Below, piece by piece: positions 46,516 to 54,718 of a DNA stretch of 64,000 nucleotides (its first letter is position 1; each line of letters opens with the position of its first letter). Location of the stretch: the NCBI GenBank assembly GCA_018780645.1, contig JADMJJ010000007.1, positions 62,001 through 126,000 on the forward strand. The letters are read 5' to 3'. A program made the translations under genes and the position numbers. The notes beneath the pieces are model-generated. The model was not told where the DNA came from, did no database searches, and was given only the letters and a program-made list of their open reading frames with translations. The stretch is from Burkholderiaceae bacterium (GTDB lineage Bacteria > Pseudomonadota > Gammaproteobacteria > Burkholderiales > Burkholderiaceae_C).

Positions 46516-47490
46516 ATGATGATGAAAAACCGTATGCGTTTGGCCTTGATCGCGGGGGCGCTGCTGACGGCCATGGCCGGTGCCGGCGCGCAGGCACTGG
46601 ATGGCGGCCTGCTGAAGATCGTCGTGCCCTATCCGCCCGGTGGATCCTCGGACCGCGCCGCCCGGCTGGTGGCCGAGGCGCTGCAGCCGCGCCTCGGGGT
46701 GACGGTGATTGTCGAGAACCGCGCCGGCGCCGGCGGTCGGCTGGCCGCCCAGCAGCTCCGGCGCGAAGGCGCCGAGGCGAATGTGCTGATGTTGGGCAAC
46801 CCGGCCATCATGGTGGTGGCGCCGCTGGTCTACAAGGACGCCGGCTATGACGCCGACAAGGACTTCGTGCCCGTTTCGCAGATCACCAGCTATGACTTCG
46901 GCCTGGCCGTGGCCAGCGCCGTGCCGGTGCGCGAGTTCAGGCATCTGGTCGCCTGGCTGACGGCCAACCCCGACAAGGCCAATCTGGGCGTGCCGGCCAC
47001 CGGCAGCCTGCCGCACTTCTTCGCGCTGATGGTGACCGAGAAGGTCGGCATGGCGCCGCTGGTCGTCGGCTACAAGGGCTCGGCGCCGCTGCTCAACGAC
47101 CTGATGGGCGGCCATATCCCGGTCGCCGTCGATACCTTGGACACCCTGGAGCCGCAACACGAGTCCGGCAAACTGCGCATCCTGGCCGTGTCCAGCGAAA
47201 AGCGCAGCCCCAGCCTGCCGAACGTGCCCACCTTCAAGGAGTCGGGCTTCGACCTCAGCGCCCGCGGCTGGAACGTGCTCTACGCCCCGGCTGCCATGCC
47301 GGCGGCCAAGGTCAAGCGCCTGGCCGCCGAGATCAAGACGGTGATGGCCGACCCGCAGCTGCGCGCGAAGTTCACGGCGGCCAAGATGGAGCCGGTGTCG
47401 TCGGGTGGCGAGCAGACCTCAGCCATGTTGAAGGCTTACAAGGCGCAGTGGGCCCCTGTCATCCGGAAATCCGGGTTCAACCCGGGCTAG
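46516..47490 (+). CDS. Bug/TctC-family tripartite tricarboxylate-type binding protein
   Basis: The start at 46516 gives 324 residues with a signal peptide (RMRLALIAGALLTAMAGAGAQA). The Bug family opening IVVPYPPGGSSDRAARLVAEAL is followed by VENRAGAGGRLAAQQL, both classic. These periplasmic receptors bind carboxylic acids and feed TctAB or signal. No tctAB genes are in the window, which is usual for the many orphan Bug proteins of Burkholderiales. Two bases separate it from the sulfatase, so the two are likely co-expressed. Confidence 0.92.
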   Translation: MMMKNRMRLALIAGALLTAMAGAGAQALDGGLLKIVVPYPPGGSSDRAARLVAEALQPRLGVTVIVENRAGAGGRLAAQQLRREGAEANVLMLGNPAIMVVAPLVYKDAGYDADKDFVPVSQITSYDFGLAVASAVPVREFRHLVAWLTANPDKANLGVPATGSLPHFFALMVTEKVGMAPLVVGYKGSAPLLNDLMGGHIPVAVDTLDTLEPQHESGKLRILAVSSEKRSPSLPNVPTFKESGFDLSARGWNVLYAPAAMPAAKVKRLAAEIKTVMADPQLRAKFTAAKMEPVSSGGEQTSAMLKAYKAQWAPVIRKSGFNPG

Positions 47491-47492
47491 TC

Positions 47493-49055
47493 ATGGCTGC
47501 CGTCCGCAATGTGCTGTTCATCATGTGCGACCAGCTGCGCTGGGACCACCTGAGCTGCTACGGCCACCCCTATCTGCAAACGCCCAGTATCGACGCGCTG
47601 GCGAAACGCGGCGTGCGCTTCGAGCGGGCCTTCGTCAACTCGGGCGTCTGCGGGCCGTCGCGGATGAGCTACTACACCGGCCGCTACCCCAGCAGCCATG
47701 GCGCGACCTGGAACCGCGTGCCTCTGCCCATTGGCGAGGTGACGCTTGGCGAGTATCTGAAGGACGCCGGCAGGCGCCTGGTGCTGGCTGGCAAGTCCCA
47801 TGTGATGACCGACCATGCCGGGCTCAAGCGCCTGGATCTGGAGGGCGACTCGGCGCTCGGCGCCTTGCTGGCCCGTGGCCATTTCGAGGAGATCGATCGC
47901 TACGACGGCCATCACAAGCCAGGCAGGGAGAGTGGCTATCCGGCCTTCCTGCGCGCCCAGGGCTACGGCGGTGACGACCCCTGGACCGAGCATGTGATCG
48001 CCGCCATCGACGCCCAGGGCCAGGTCGTCAGCGGCTGGAATATGCGCAATGTTCACCTGCCCGCCAGAGTGGCCGAACCGCATTCCGAAACCGCCTACAT
48101 GACGGATCAGGCGCTGCGCTTCATGGCCGGCCAGGGCGAGCAACCCTGGGTGCTGCACCTCAGCTACGTCAAGCCGCACTGGCCTTATATGGCGCCAGCG
48201 CCCTACCACGCGCAGTACACGCCGGAGCAATGCCTGCCGGTGGTGCGCAACGAACAGGAGCGGGACTATGCCCACCCGGTCGTCGCCGCCTACCGCGAGC
48301 ACGAAGAGAGCCGGAGCTTCGCCCGCGACGACTGCGTGCGCACCGTGCGCCCGGCCTACCAGGGCCTGATCAAGCAGCTGGACGATCATCTCGGCCGGCT
48401 GTTCGACCACATGCAGGCGTCAGGGCTGATGGACAACACCCTGGTCGTCTTCACCGCCGACCACGGCGACTTCCTGGGCGACCACTGGCTCGGCGAGAAG
48501 GAGCTGTTCTACGACACCGTGCAGCGCGTGCCGCTGATCGTGATGGACCCCAGCGCCGCGGCCGATGCGACCCGCGGCACCGTCGAATCGCGCTTTGTCG
48601 AGAGCGTCGATGTCGTGCCGACGATTCTCGATTCGCTGGGCCTGGAGTTGCCGGCCCATCGGCTGGAAGGCCGCAGCCTGCTGGATCTGCTGCACGGCGG
48701 GCAGCCAGCGTGGCGCGACACGGTGTTCTCCGAGCTGGATTGGAGCTTCAAGATTGCCCGCCAGCGACTGGGTTACCAGGTGGACCAGTGCTACGCCTGG
48801 TCACTGCGCAACGAGCGCTGGCGCTATGTGTACTGGCTGGACGCGCCTGAGCAGTTGTATGACCTGGCGGCCGACCCGGACCAGTTCGTCGACCTCGGCC
48901 GCGAATCCAGCCATGCGGCCCAGCGCCAGGTCTTGCGCAATGAGTTGTTCGAATGGCTGGCGCGCCGCAAACGGCGCACGACGATGACGCAAGGGCAGGT
49001 TGAGGCGTCGACCGGGGCGCACAAGCGGGCGGGGGTCTTCTACGGGCAGTGGTGA
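47493..49055 (+). CDS. Sulfatase / phosphonate monoester hydrolase family enzyme
   Basis: 520 residues, no signal peptide. The formylglycine motif CGPSR (Cys53) in SGVCGPSRMSYYTGRYPSSHG marks an FGE-dependent type I sulfatase fold. Metal ligands show at FIMCDQLRWDHL and FTADHGDFLGDHWLGEKELFYD. The cytoplasmic form with this spacing is often a phosphonate monoester hydrolase or choline-sulfatase-like enzyme; I cannot choose between them. Co-transcription with a Bug receptor suggests the two handle a related anionic substrate. Confidence 0.9.
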   Translation: MAAVRNVLFIMCDQLRWDHLSCYGHPYLQTPSIDALAKRGVRFERAFVNSGVCGPSRMSYYTGRYPSSHGATWNRVPLPIGEVTLGEYLKDAGRRLVLAGKSHVMTDHAGLKRLDLEGDSALGALLARGHFEEIDRYDGHHKPGRESGYPAFLRAQGYGGDDPWTEHVIAAIDAQGQVVSGWNMRNVHLPARVAEPHSETAYMTDQALRFMAGQGEQPWVLHLSYVKPHWPYMAPAPYHAQYTPEQCLPVVRNEQERDYAHPVVAAYREHEESRSFARDDCVRTVRPAYQGLIKQLDDHLGRLFDHMQASGLMDNTLVVFTADHGDFLGDHWLGEKELFYDTVQRVPLIVMDPSAAADATRGTVESRFVESVDVVPTILDSLGLELPAHRLEGRSLLDLLHGGQPAWRDTVFSELDWSFKIARQRLGYQVDQCYAWSLRNERWRYVYWLDAPEQLYDLAADPDQFVDLGRESSHAAQRQVLRNELFEWLARRKRRTTMTQGQVEASTGAHKRAGVFYGQW

Positions 49056-49094
49056 GTTTGCCGGGCAGGCTTTCACCGCAACCGCTGGGCCGCA

Positions 49095-49592
49095 TTACTT
49101 CCGCGTGTACATGCCATCGAAGGCAACGCTCCATTGGCCCTTGGCATCGGTGGACTCCCACAGCTGCCTCACGCTGCCGTTGGCATTGGGCGTCCAGGTG
49201 ATGCGGTGCCTGGTGACCTGGGCGTCCGTTGCGGTTGTCTGGCCTTCAAGCACCATGCTTCCGTTGCGGAGGCCGCCCTCCAGCAGCAGCAGAGTGCCGG
49301 AGGTATCGACCCAGGTCTGGTGCCAAACCTTTCGTCCGGCGTCATAGGTGTTCAGGCTCTCGCCGCTGTACCCGCGGCCCGTGTCGTATCGCTCATGGAG
49401 TACACAGCCGCCGTACTCGCTTGAGATGCGGTTGACTCCGGCCAGCTTGCCGTCGGGTGTGTGGACCTGCCATTCGCCAAGCCAGAAGTCGAACGCTCTG
49501 TGCGCCGATGATTCACAGGGAGATGCTGCCATTGCGCCTGCTGCCGAGAAGACGGTGAGCGCAAGGATAACGAAACACTTCCGCATGTTCAT
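49095..49592 (-). CDS. Secreted DUF1579-like protein
   Basis: 165 residues with a signal peptide (CFVILALTVFSAAGAMAA). The mature domain starts AHRAFDFWLGEWQVHTPDGKLAG, the F-D-F-W-x-G-x-W opening of DUF1579-like beta barrels, also seen at 9464. The G/Y-rich middle (ERYDTGRGYSGESLNTYD) and WHQTWVDTSGTLLLLEGG fit the family. Function unknown. G+C falls within and after this gene. Confidence 0.75.
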   Translation of the reverse strand: MNMRKCFVILALTVFSAAGAMAASPCESSAHRAFDFWLGEWQVHTPDGKLAGVNRISSEYGGCVLHERYDTGRGYSGESLNTYDAGRKVWHQTWVDTSGTLLLLEGGLRNGSMVLEGQTTATDAQVTRHRITWTPNANGSVRQLWESTDAKGQWSVAFDGMYTRK

Positions 49593-49734
49593 GGTGACAC
49601 CGAGTTCGCCTGATGCCTCCGTGCCTCCACGGCAATCGGAAAGTTCGCCGTTTGAGATGCGCGGTGCCTGAGGGCGATGGCCCGCGGCCCGATCCGCCCG
49701 CTGCCGGGGTGCTGCGCTGCTGCTTCAGTCAGCC

Positions 49735-50127
49735 TCATTGCTTCACCTTCCCGCGCTTGCTTTCAGCCTTCGCTGCATCCTGCTTCACACGCAGCGCGGT
49801 GATACGAGAAATGAGACCGTATGGCATCGGCTTGTCGAATGGGAAGCGAAGGTTTCCCTTCTCTCCCGCGTAGGGCGCGATGGCCTTCTGGATGCGTGCA
49901 TCTCCCGTGATGGGCGGATAGACACCGATGTGGTTCTTGAACGCCGCGAAGTAGACAAGAACTCCGTTCTGCTTGACCGCAGGCATTCTGTAGCTGATGA
50001 CCTCCTGGGCTCCAGGTGCGGCTTCGAGAACCGCTTGACGTACTCGCTGAAGGATGGCTTGTACTTCCGGCGCGAAGCCCTGGATGTACTCGTCAACACT
50101 CACGGGCGCAGCTCGAATTGATTCCAT
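49735..50127 (-). CDS. DUF1801 family protein
   Basis: 130 residues: SVDEYIQGFAPEVQAILQRVRQAVLEAAPGAQEVISYRMPAVKQNGVLVYFAAFKNHIGVYP is the standard DUF1801/YdhG layout, followed by a Lys-rich tail (AAKAESKRGKVKQ). Small cytoplasmic protein with a CyaY/YdhG-like fold; role unknown. It begins the clearly lower-G+C block and shares orientation with its neighbours. Confidence 0.9.
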   Translation of the reverse strand: MESIRAAPVSVDEYIQGFAPEVQAILQRVRQAVLEAAPGAQEVISYRMPAVKQNGVLVYFAAFKNHIGVYPPITGDARIQKAIAPYAGEKGNLRFPFDKPMPYGLISRITALRVKQDAAKAESKRGKVKQ

Positions 50128-50167
50128 GGCATCAGGTCCTTAGCGATGTGGGACACACGCAGGCGAC

Positions 50168-50572
50168 TCATTGTTGCGGCTTAGCCGTGTCAATCATCGC
50201 AGGGAAATCGCACATCGGATGCCCGCCACGAATCGCGATGTCTTGAGGTGGCAGTTCATGCAGTTGGATCAGACTGCAATTTCGTGGAATACCAAGCGCT
50301 TCGAGGTTGTCAACAACTGCCTTGTAGAAGTGGCGCTTGGCCTCGACCGTTCGACTGGCGTGACCAACAACGGTGATGTTGGTATAGCGCTCCGGATCGT
50401 CCCGATCCGGCGGGCACATGAATCGATGTGAAGGATGGACCATGAGAATGATGTTGGTGTCGGTCGGTCCGACGCCAAACCCTGTCACGAGTGCGGCTTG
50501 CACCGCGTGCATGATCGCGACCTCCTCTGCCTGGGAGTAGGTCTTCCGGACATGGATGTAAACATTTGGCAC
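50168..50572 (-). CDS. Tautomerase superfamily protein
   Basis: 134 residues from GTG 50572, preceded by AGAGGTGA. Met is followed by Pro (MPNVYIHVRKTYS), and Pro1 is the catalytic base of the 4-oxalocrotonate tautomerase fold once Met is removed. NITVVGHASRTVEAKRHFYKAVVDNL is the second beta-alpha unit. Likely a small enzyme acting on an aromatic-degradation-type keto-enol substrate; exact reaction unknown. Visibly lower G+C (about half) than the core genes. Confidence 0.85.
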   Translation of the reverse strand: MPNVYIHVRKTYSQAEEVAIMHAVQAALVTGFGVGPTDTNIILMVHPSHRFMCPPDRDDPERYTNITVVGHASRTVEAKRHFYKAVVDNLEALGIPRNCSLIQLHELPPQDIAIRGGHPMCDFPAMIDTAKPQQ

Positions 50573-50617
50573 AACTTCACCTCTGTGCAGAAGGGCTGTT
50601 CCGAAGGAACCAGGCTC

Positions 50618-51172
50618 TCAGGCGTCGCGGTCACTTGCTAGCGCTTGAAGTTTGAGGACGGTGGCCCAGTTTCTCGTGGTGGCTCCTCTGCCCGCCTTGC
50701 CCAGGAGCGATTTCGCAGCCTTGCTTTCCAGTATGCCCGCAGCGCAGAGCAGGTACGCGGCATGTTTGCCTAATGCGTACTTCTCGGGAGCTACGACGAG
50801 CGACTGTACTGCGGCTAGCGCCGACAGCGCCGTGGCGTCTTGAGTGAACGCGACCAGAAAGCTTGAATGCTCATGCACCGCCGCGTCGATCGAGTTCTCC
50901 GAGATGATGGCATCGAGTTCACGTGCCGACTTGACGATGACGGGCACCTCAACCTTCAGCCGAGATGAGATCGCTGCTGCGATGATGGCCGAGTGTTTCA
51001 GCGGCGTGCCAGTTGGGGTGCAGAAAACCGCGTTGCCGCTGTTGAGCAGCGTGGCTACCCCTGTGTAGCCCAGGTCAGAGAGGAGGGCGCGCAGCTCAGC
51101 CATGGGAACACGCTTGGCTTTGCCAACGTTGACGCCGCGTAGAAGAGCTACGAATATTGGCACTTGCGACAC
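50618..51172 (-). CDS. DUF1697 family protein
   Basis: 184 residues from GTG 51172. The opening FVALLRGVNVGKAKRVPMAELRALLSDLGYTGVATLLNSGNAVF is the defining DUF1697 block, and the C-terminal half (APEKYALGKHAAYLL, RGATTRNWATVLKLQALA) fits as well. The biochemical role of this family is unknown. Base composition is clearly lower in G+C than the phaM-FIST genes on the right. Confidence 0.92.
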   Translation of the reverse strand: MSQVPIFVALLRGVNVGKAKRVPMAELRALLSDLGYTGVATLLNSGNAVFCTPTGTPLKHSAIIAAAISSRLKVEVPVIVKSARELDAIISENSIDAAVHEHSSFLVAFTQDATALSALAAVQSLVVAPEKYALGKHAAYLLCAAGILESKAAKSLLGKAGRGATTRNWATVLKLQALASDRDA

Positions 51173-51252
51173 CTAGCTTTCAAGTTGGGCGGCAGCAGGC
51201 AGCGTGGCCTGCATTGGCTCCGCGCGCCCAATCTGCCGCAATAAGGATTGGC

Positions 51253-52428
51253 TCAAGCCGGCCCGGTGAACACCGTCAACACACCCGTATAACCATACAA
51301 ATGATGGTGAGCAATCTCGCCACCGGCAAAGAAGCCGGCCAGCGGCACATCGCCCAGGGCATGCCTGACGATGGCAAGTTCGGCCGAGGGGCCGCCGAAG
51401 TGCGGTCCGCCGCGGCCGGTGCAGCTGATGTAGATGGCGGCGGCGATGCGGGTGCCGGGTTGGCCGGAGGGCACGTCTTGACCCTGGCCCTCAACCTCCT
51501 CGCGGATTTCGCTGCAGATGCGCACCAGATCACGCCGCGCAGCCTCGGTGTTGCGGCGGCAGAAGGTCAGCTGGGTGCCGGGTTCCACCTGTTCGGCAAT
51601 GGCGAGACCGCGGTCCAGCGGGGTGAGGCCCAGGAGATGGCGCACCCGGGTGGCAGGCCCGAACTGGCCGGTGCGCGGCGTTGCTTCGTCAGATGCTTCG
51701 CCGGCGTCAACCAGGCCGACCAGGGTCTGGCGCAGCTGGGCCAGGGCTTCGCGGTGGTCCAGGGCGGTGAGGCCCAGATCGCGCAGCAGACAATCGAGTG
51801 CCGGTTCGTCGTCGAGCTGGGCCACCCGGTTGCTCTCGCTGCGGGTGATGCGACGTGTCGGCCCGACCGGCTGGCACCCCTGGGTGACGCGGGAGATCAG
51901 GCTCACCTCCGGGCCGACGGCCAGGCCGGACAGGCCGCCCTGGAACAGGCCGTTGGCGATCTGCCAGGCCTGGGTGCGGGCGCTGGCCACCCCGCCGAAC
52001 AGATAGCCGCTGGCGGTGCGTGCGCTCATCTCCGCAATCAGCTCGGCGGCGTCGGCGGTGCTGGGATCGACATGCACCTGCGCGCTGTGTACTGCAAACG
52101 TGCCCAGGGGTGCCCCGCCGGAGAACAGACGGTAGTGGCTGCGCGGCAGATTGCAGAGCAGCAGGCTCAGTGCCGGCTCGTCGAAGTACTCGACGCCGCT
52201 CGCACTCACGCCTATGCCCACGGCGCCGACCCAGTCCACGCCGGGCCAGCGTTGTTGCAGTTCGGCCAGCAGGGGGGCGGCATGGGGCGCGTAGTGGTCG
52301 GTCAGATAGACCCAACCGAGTGTGGCCGGCATGGCGGATTGCTGGGCCCGCTGCGCTTCCAGCTGGGCGGCGGCCAGCGCCAGGGCGATGCGCCAGTCCG
52401 GGTGGGTGGCGTGGCCGCTGAGAAACAT
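51253..52428 (-). CDS. FIST-domain signal-sensing protein
   Basis: 391 residues from Met at 52428 (MFLSGHATHPDWRIALALAAAQLE); the longer ORF start overlaps phaM. FIST_N (ATLGWVYLTDHYAPHAAPLLAELQQRWPGVDWVGAVGIGVS) is followed by FIST_C (GRGGPHFGGPSAELAIVRHALGDVPLAGFFAGGEIAHHHLYGYTGVLTVF). FIST domains are thought to bind small ligands such as amino acids. It sits 10 bases downstream of phaM and is probably co-transcribed; a link to PHB or stress signalling is speculative. Confidence 0.9.
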   Translation of the reverse strand: MFLSGHATHPDWRIALALAAAQLEAQRAQQSAMPATLGWVYLTDHYAPHAAPLLAELQQRWPGVDWVGAVGIGVSASGVEYFDEPALSLLLCNLPRSHYRLFSGGAPLGTFAVHSAQVHVDPSTADAAELIAEMSARTASGYLFGGVASARTQAWQIANGLFQGGLSGLAVGPEVSLISRVTQGCQPVGPTRRITRSESNRVAQLDDEPALDCLLRDLGLTALDHREALAQLRQTLVGLVDAGEASDEATPRTGQFGPATRVRHLLGLTPLDRGLAIAEQVEPGTQLTFCRRNTEAARRDLVRICSEIREEVEGQGQDVPSGQPGTRIAAAIYISCTGRGGPHFGGPSAELAIVRHALGDVPLAGFFAGGEIAHHHLYGYTGVLTVFTGPA

Positions 52429-52438
52429 GAGGCCCGCT

Positions 52439-53146
52439 TCAGCCGGTGCTGCGCTTGCGCGCGGCGGTCTTCTTCGCGGCCGCGGCCCTGCCCGCGCTGG
52501 CGGTCTTGGCGGCCTGCTTGACCATGCCCCCGGCCACTGCACCGGCCACGGCACCGGGCACCGAGGCGGCCTTGCGCAAGGTCTCCCCGGCAGCGTCGAA
52601 CGATTGCTTGACCATCGCGCCGGCCAGGTTCTTGGCCGCGTCGGTGGCGCTGTCCTTCATCGCGTTGGTGGCCAGCTGAGCAAACTGCTGGCTCAGGGCG
52701 CCCCACCATTGCATCGGGTCGACGGCGGCTGCCGCTGCTATCGAGCCTGCCGGTTCGGCCTTCTTTTCGGGTTTGTCCGCCTTCTTGCCGGCGGCAGGCT
52801 GGCCCGTCGCGGCCGAGAACACCGGCATCGGGCTGTCAAGGCCGGGCATCTTGATCTTCAACGTCTCGCTGAGTTCGGCCAGCGGCACGTTCATCGACTT
52901 GAGGGTCGACAGCGTCATGCGCTGCACCTCCAGCGCCTGTATCGTGGCGCCCATCATGCGCGCGTTCTGCTCCAGCCAGAACTGCACGGTGCGCAATTCC
53001 TCGATGCGCTTTTCCAGCTCTTCGGGGTTCAGGGTGGGTGCCACCCATTGGCCGATGTTCGGCAGCGAGGAGCCGGCCGTTTTGACCAGGCCCTGCAGAA
53101 AGTCGAAGCCGGGAACGAACTTGGTGAAGCTGGATGCGTCGGCCAT
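52439..53146 (-). CDS. phaM: PHB granule multifunctional regulatory protein PhaM
   Basis: 235 residues. The N-terminal region (PGFDFLQGLVKTAG, WVAPTLNPEELEKRIEELRTVQFWLEQNARMMGATIQALEVQRMTL) and a basic Ala/Lys/Arg tail (SAGRAAAAKKTAARKRSTG) match the PhaM type known from Ralstonia eutropha. That protein activates PHB synthase, coats granules and ties them to the nucleoid. The basic tail is the DNA-binding part. It implies the organism makes polyhydroxybutyrate, though no phaC is in the window. Confidence 0.88.
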   Translation of the reverse strand: MADASSFTKFVPGFDFLQGLVKTAGSSLPNIGQWVAPTLNPEELEKRIEELRTVQFWLEQNARMMGATIQALEVQRMTLSTLKSMNVPLAELSETLKIKMPGLDSPMPVFSAATGQPAAGKKADKPEKKAEPAGSIAAAAAVDPMQWWGALSQQFAQLATNAMKDSATDAAKNLAGAMVKQSFDAAGETLRKAASVPGAVAGAVAGGMVKQAAKTASAGRAAAAKKTAARKRSTG

Positions 53147-53193
53147 GGCTGCTGTCTCCGTTTATTGGAGACCTGAGCCTATCACCGGGCGTG

Positions 53194-54168
53194 CTATTTG
53201 TGGGGCTCCACCCGTTCGACGGTGAAGCCGCGCTCGGCCAGCAGCCGGGGCAGGGCCTGCGGGCCTGTCATGTGCAGGGCACCCACGGCGGCCAGCAGCG
53301 GCTTGCCCTGGGCATGCAGGGCGGCGATGCGTTCGGCCATGGCCGGATTGCGCTCGTCGTTGAGCCTGCGCATGGCCCTGCGGTCGGCCTCGTTCTTGAT
53401 GCAGTCGCACCAATCCTCGTAGGCAGCCAGCTCGGACAGGTCGCCTCGGGCCCAGGCCTCGGCCAGGCGCTTCAGCTGGGGGCGCACGCGCTGGCCCTCC
53501 AGCAGCTCGAGCGCCTGCTCGGTCGCCTCCAGGGCCTCGGCCGGGGTGTTCGGGATCAGCGCATCGCGCTGGCCCAGGGCCGTTTCCAGACTGATCAGCG
53601 GGCGCTGGCCGGCCTTGGCAAAGCCGGCCAGCACGAATTCCTGGCCATAGGACGGATCCAGCCCGTCCCAACGGCCGGCCAGCAAGGCGTAGGTCATGAC
53701 CTGCAGCACCGGATGCATGCCGGCCAGCGCGCCGGGCGGCAGACAGGCCAGCGCGGCCTGGCCGTCGAGGCGGCGCTGAAGGGCCGGGCCAATGACTGGC
53801 AACTGCGCAGCCGGGGTGGGCGCGGTCATCACAGCCTGCACCGCCGGGTCGGTGACGTCCAGCTCCAGTGCGAGCACAGCGGTCTGTTGCAGCGCTCGCT
53901 GCAAGGCCGGCCCGGGGTAGATCCAGTCCTGCCGGCCGACATGCAGGGTGCCGTACAGATAGGAATCGCGCCCGTCCTTGGCTATGCGCCACAGTACGCC
54001 GCGATCCTGTGCATCGCGCAGGCCGGCAATCATCTGTTCCTGGCCGGGCATCTGGGCGGTGGGCGGGCAGGTGGCGGGCGGCGCGGCCCGCGCCAGGCCG
54101 CCGACCAGGGCCACCAGGCCGAATAGGGCGCGCGCAAGGCGTTTCACATGTGCGTCGGGCGATGGCAT
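53194..54168 (-). CDS. TraB/GumN family protein
   Basis: 324 residues with a signal peptide (ALFGLVALVGGLARA). The TraB/GumN landmarks are SYLYGTLHVGRQDWIYPGPALQRAL near residue 70 and, late, GALHMTGPQALPRLLAERGFTVERV. The two His motifs match the metal-dependent peptidase-like fold proposed for the family. An internal Cys-rich helix (YEDWCDCIKNEADRRAM) lies in the variable middle. Function unknown in bacteria. Confidence 0.9.
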   Translation of the reverse strand: MPSPDAHVKRLARALFGLVALVGGLARAAPPATCPPTAQMPGQEQMIAGLRDAQDRGVLWRIAKDGRDSYLYGTLHVGRQDWIYPGPALQRALQQTAVLALELDVTDPAVQAVMTAPTPAAQLPVIGPALQRRLDGQAALACLPPGALAGMHPVLQVMTYALLAGRWDGLDPSYGQEFVLAGFAKAGQRPLISLETALGQRDALIPNTPAEALEATEQALELLEGQRVRPQLKRLAEAWARGDLSELAAYEDWCDCIKNEADRRAMRRLNDERNPAMAERIAALHAQGKPLLAAVGALHMTGPQALPRLLAERGFTVERVEPHK

Positions 54169-54215
54169 CGGGTGGCGATTTTTGGCTAAGCTCCGTGGAT
54201 TATCGAGGAGTCCCC

Positions 54216-54629
54216 ATGCCCAGCCTGTTCCACCTGGCCTTTCACGTACGCGACCTGGACGGCGCCCGCCGTTTCTATGGTGACCTGCTCGGTTGCCAGG
54301 AGGGGCGCAGCACCGCGACCTGGGTGGACTTCAACTTCTTCGGCCACCAGATCTCGCTGCACCTGGGCGAGCCCTTTGCCACCACCCGCACCGGCCAGGT
54401 CGGCGGTCATCTGGTGCCCATGCCGCATCTGGGCGTGGTGCTGGAGTTGCCCGAATGGCAGGCACTGGCCGAGCGCCTGCAGGCCGCCGGCACCGAATTC
54501 GTGATGCCGCCGCAGGCGCGTTTCGAGGGGCAGCCCGGCGAGCAGTGGACGATGTTCCTGCTAGACCCGTTTGGCAATCCGCTTGAAATCAAGGGCTTTC
54601 GCTCGCTGGCCACCGTGTTTGACAGCTGA
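54216..54629 (+). CDS. VOC/glyoxalase family protein
   Basis: The start at 54216 has GAGGAGT upstream. 137 residues: FHLAFHVRDLDGARRFYGDLLG opens the first beta-alpha-beta module and MFLLDPFGNPLEIKGFR closes the second, with the conserved E as a metal ligand. The family includes glyoxalases and extradiol dioxygenases; HLGEPF and HLVPMPHLGVVLELPEW are in the expected places. Probably a lyase or dioxygenase of unknown substrate. Alone between convergent and parallel genes. Confidence 0.9.
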   Translation: MPSLFHLAFHVRDLDGARRFYGDLLGCQEGRSTATWVDFNFFGHQISLHLGEPFATTRTGQVGGHLVPMPHLGVVLELPEWQALAERLQAAGTEFVMPPQARFEGQPGEQWTMFLLDPFGNPLEIKGFRSLATVFDS

Positions 54630-54718
54630 AACGGGTGGGAATTGACGGGTATTACTGAATATCTGCGCCGCAGGGGTCGTGCCAAACTGCCCGGCGCAGC
54701 AAATCAGGGAATTCAGTC

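Noticed and set aside
49095-51172. Possible integron cassette array (small same-direction genes)
   Set aside because: I looked for RYYYAAC...GTTRRRY attC pairs in the gaps and found none; gaps are only ~40-140 bases and there is no integrase.
51180-51235. GTTGGGC...GCCCAAT inverted pair resembling attC core sites
   Set aside because: The order of the half-sites is the reverse of an attC site and one end base differs; an ordinary stem-loop is more likely.
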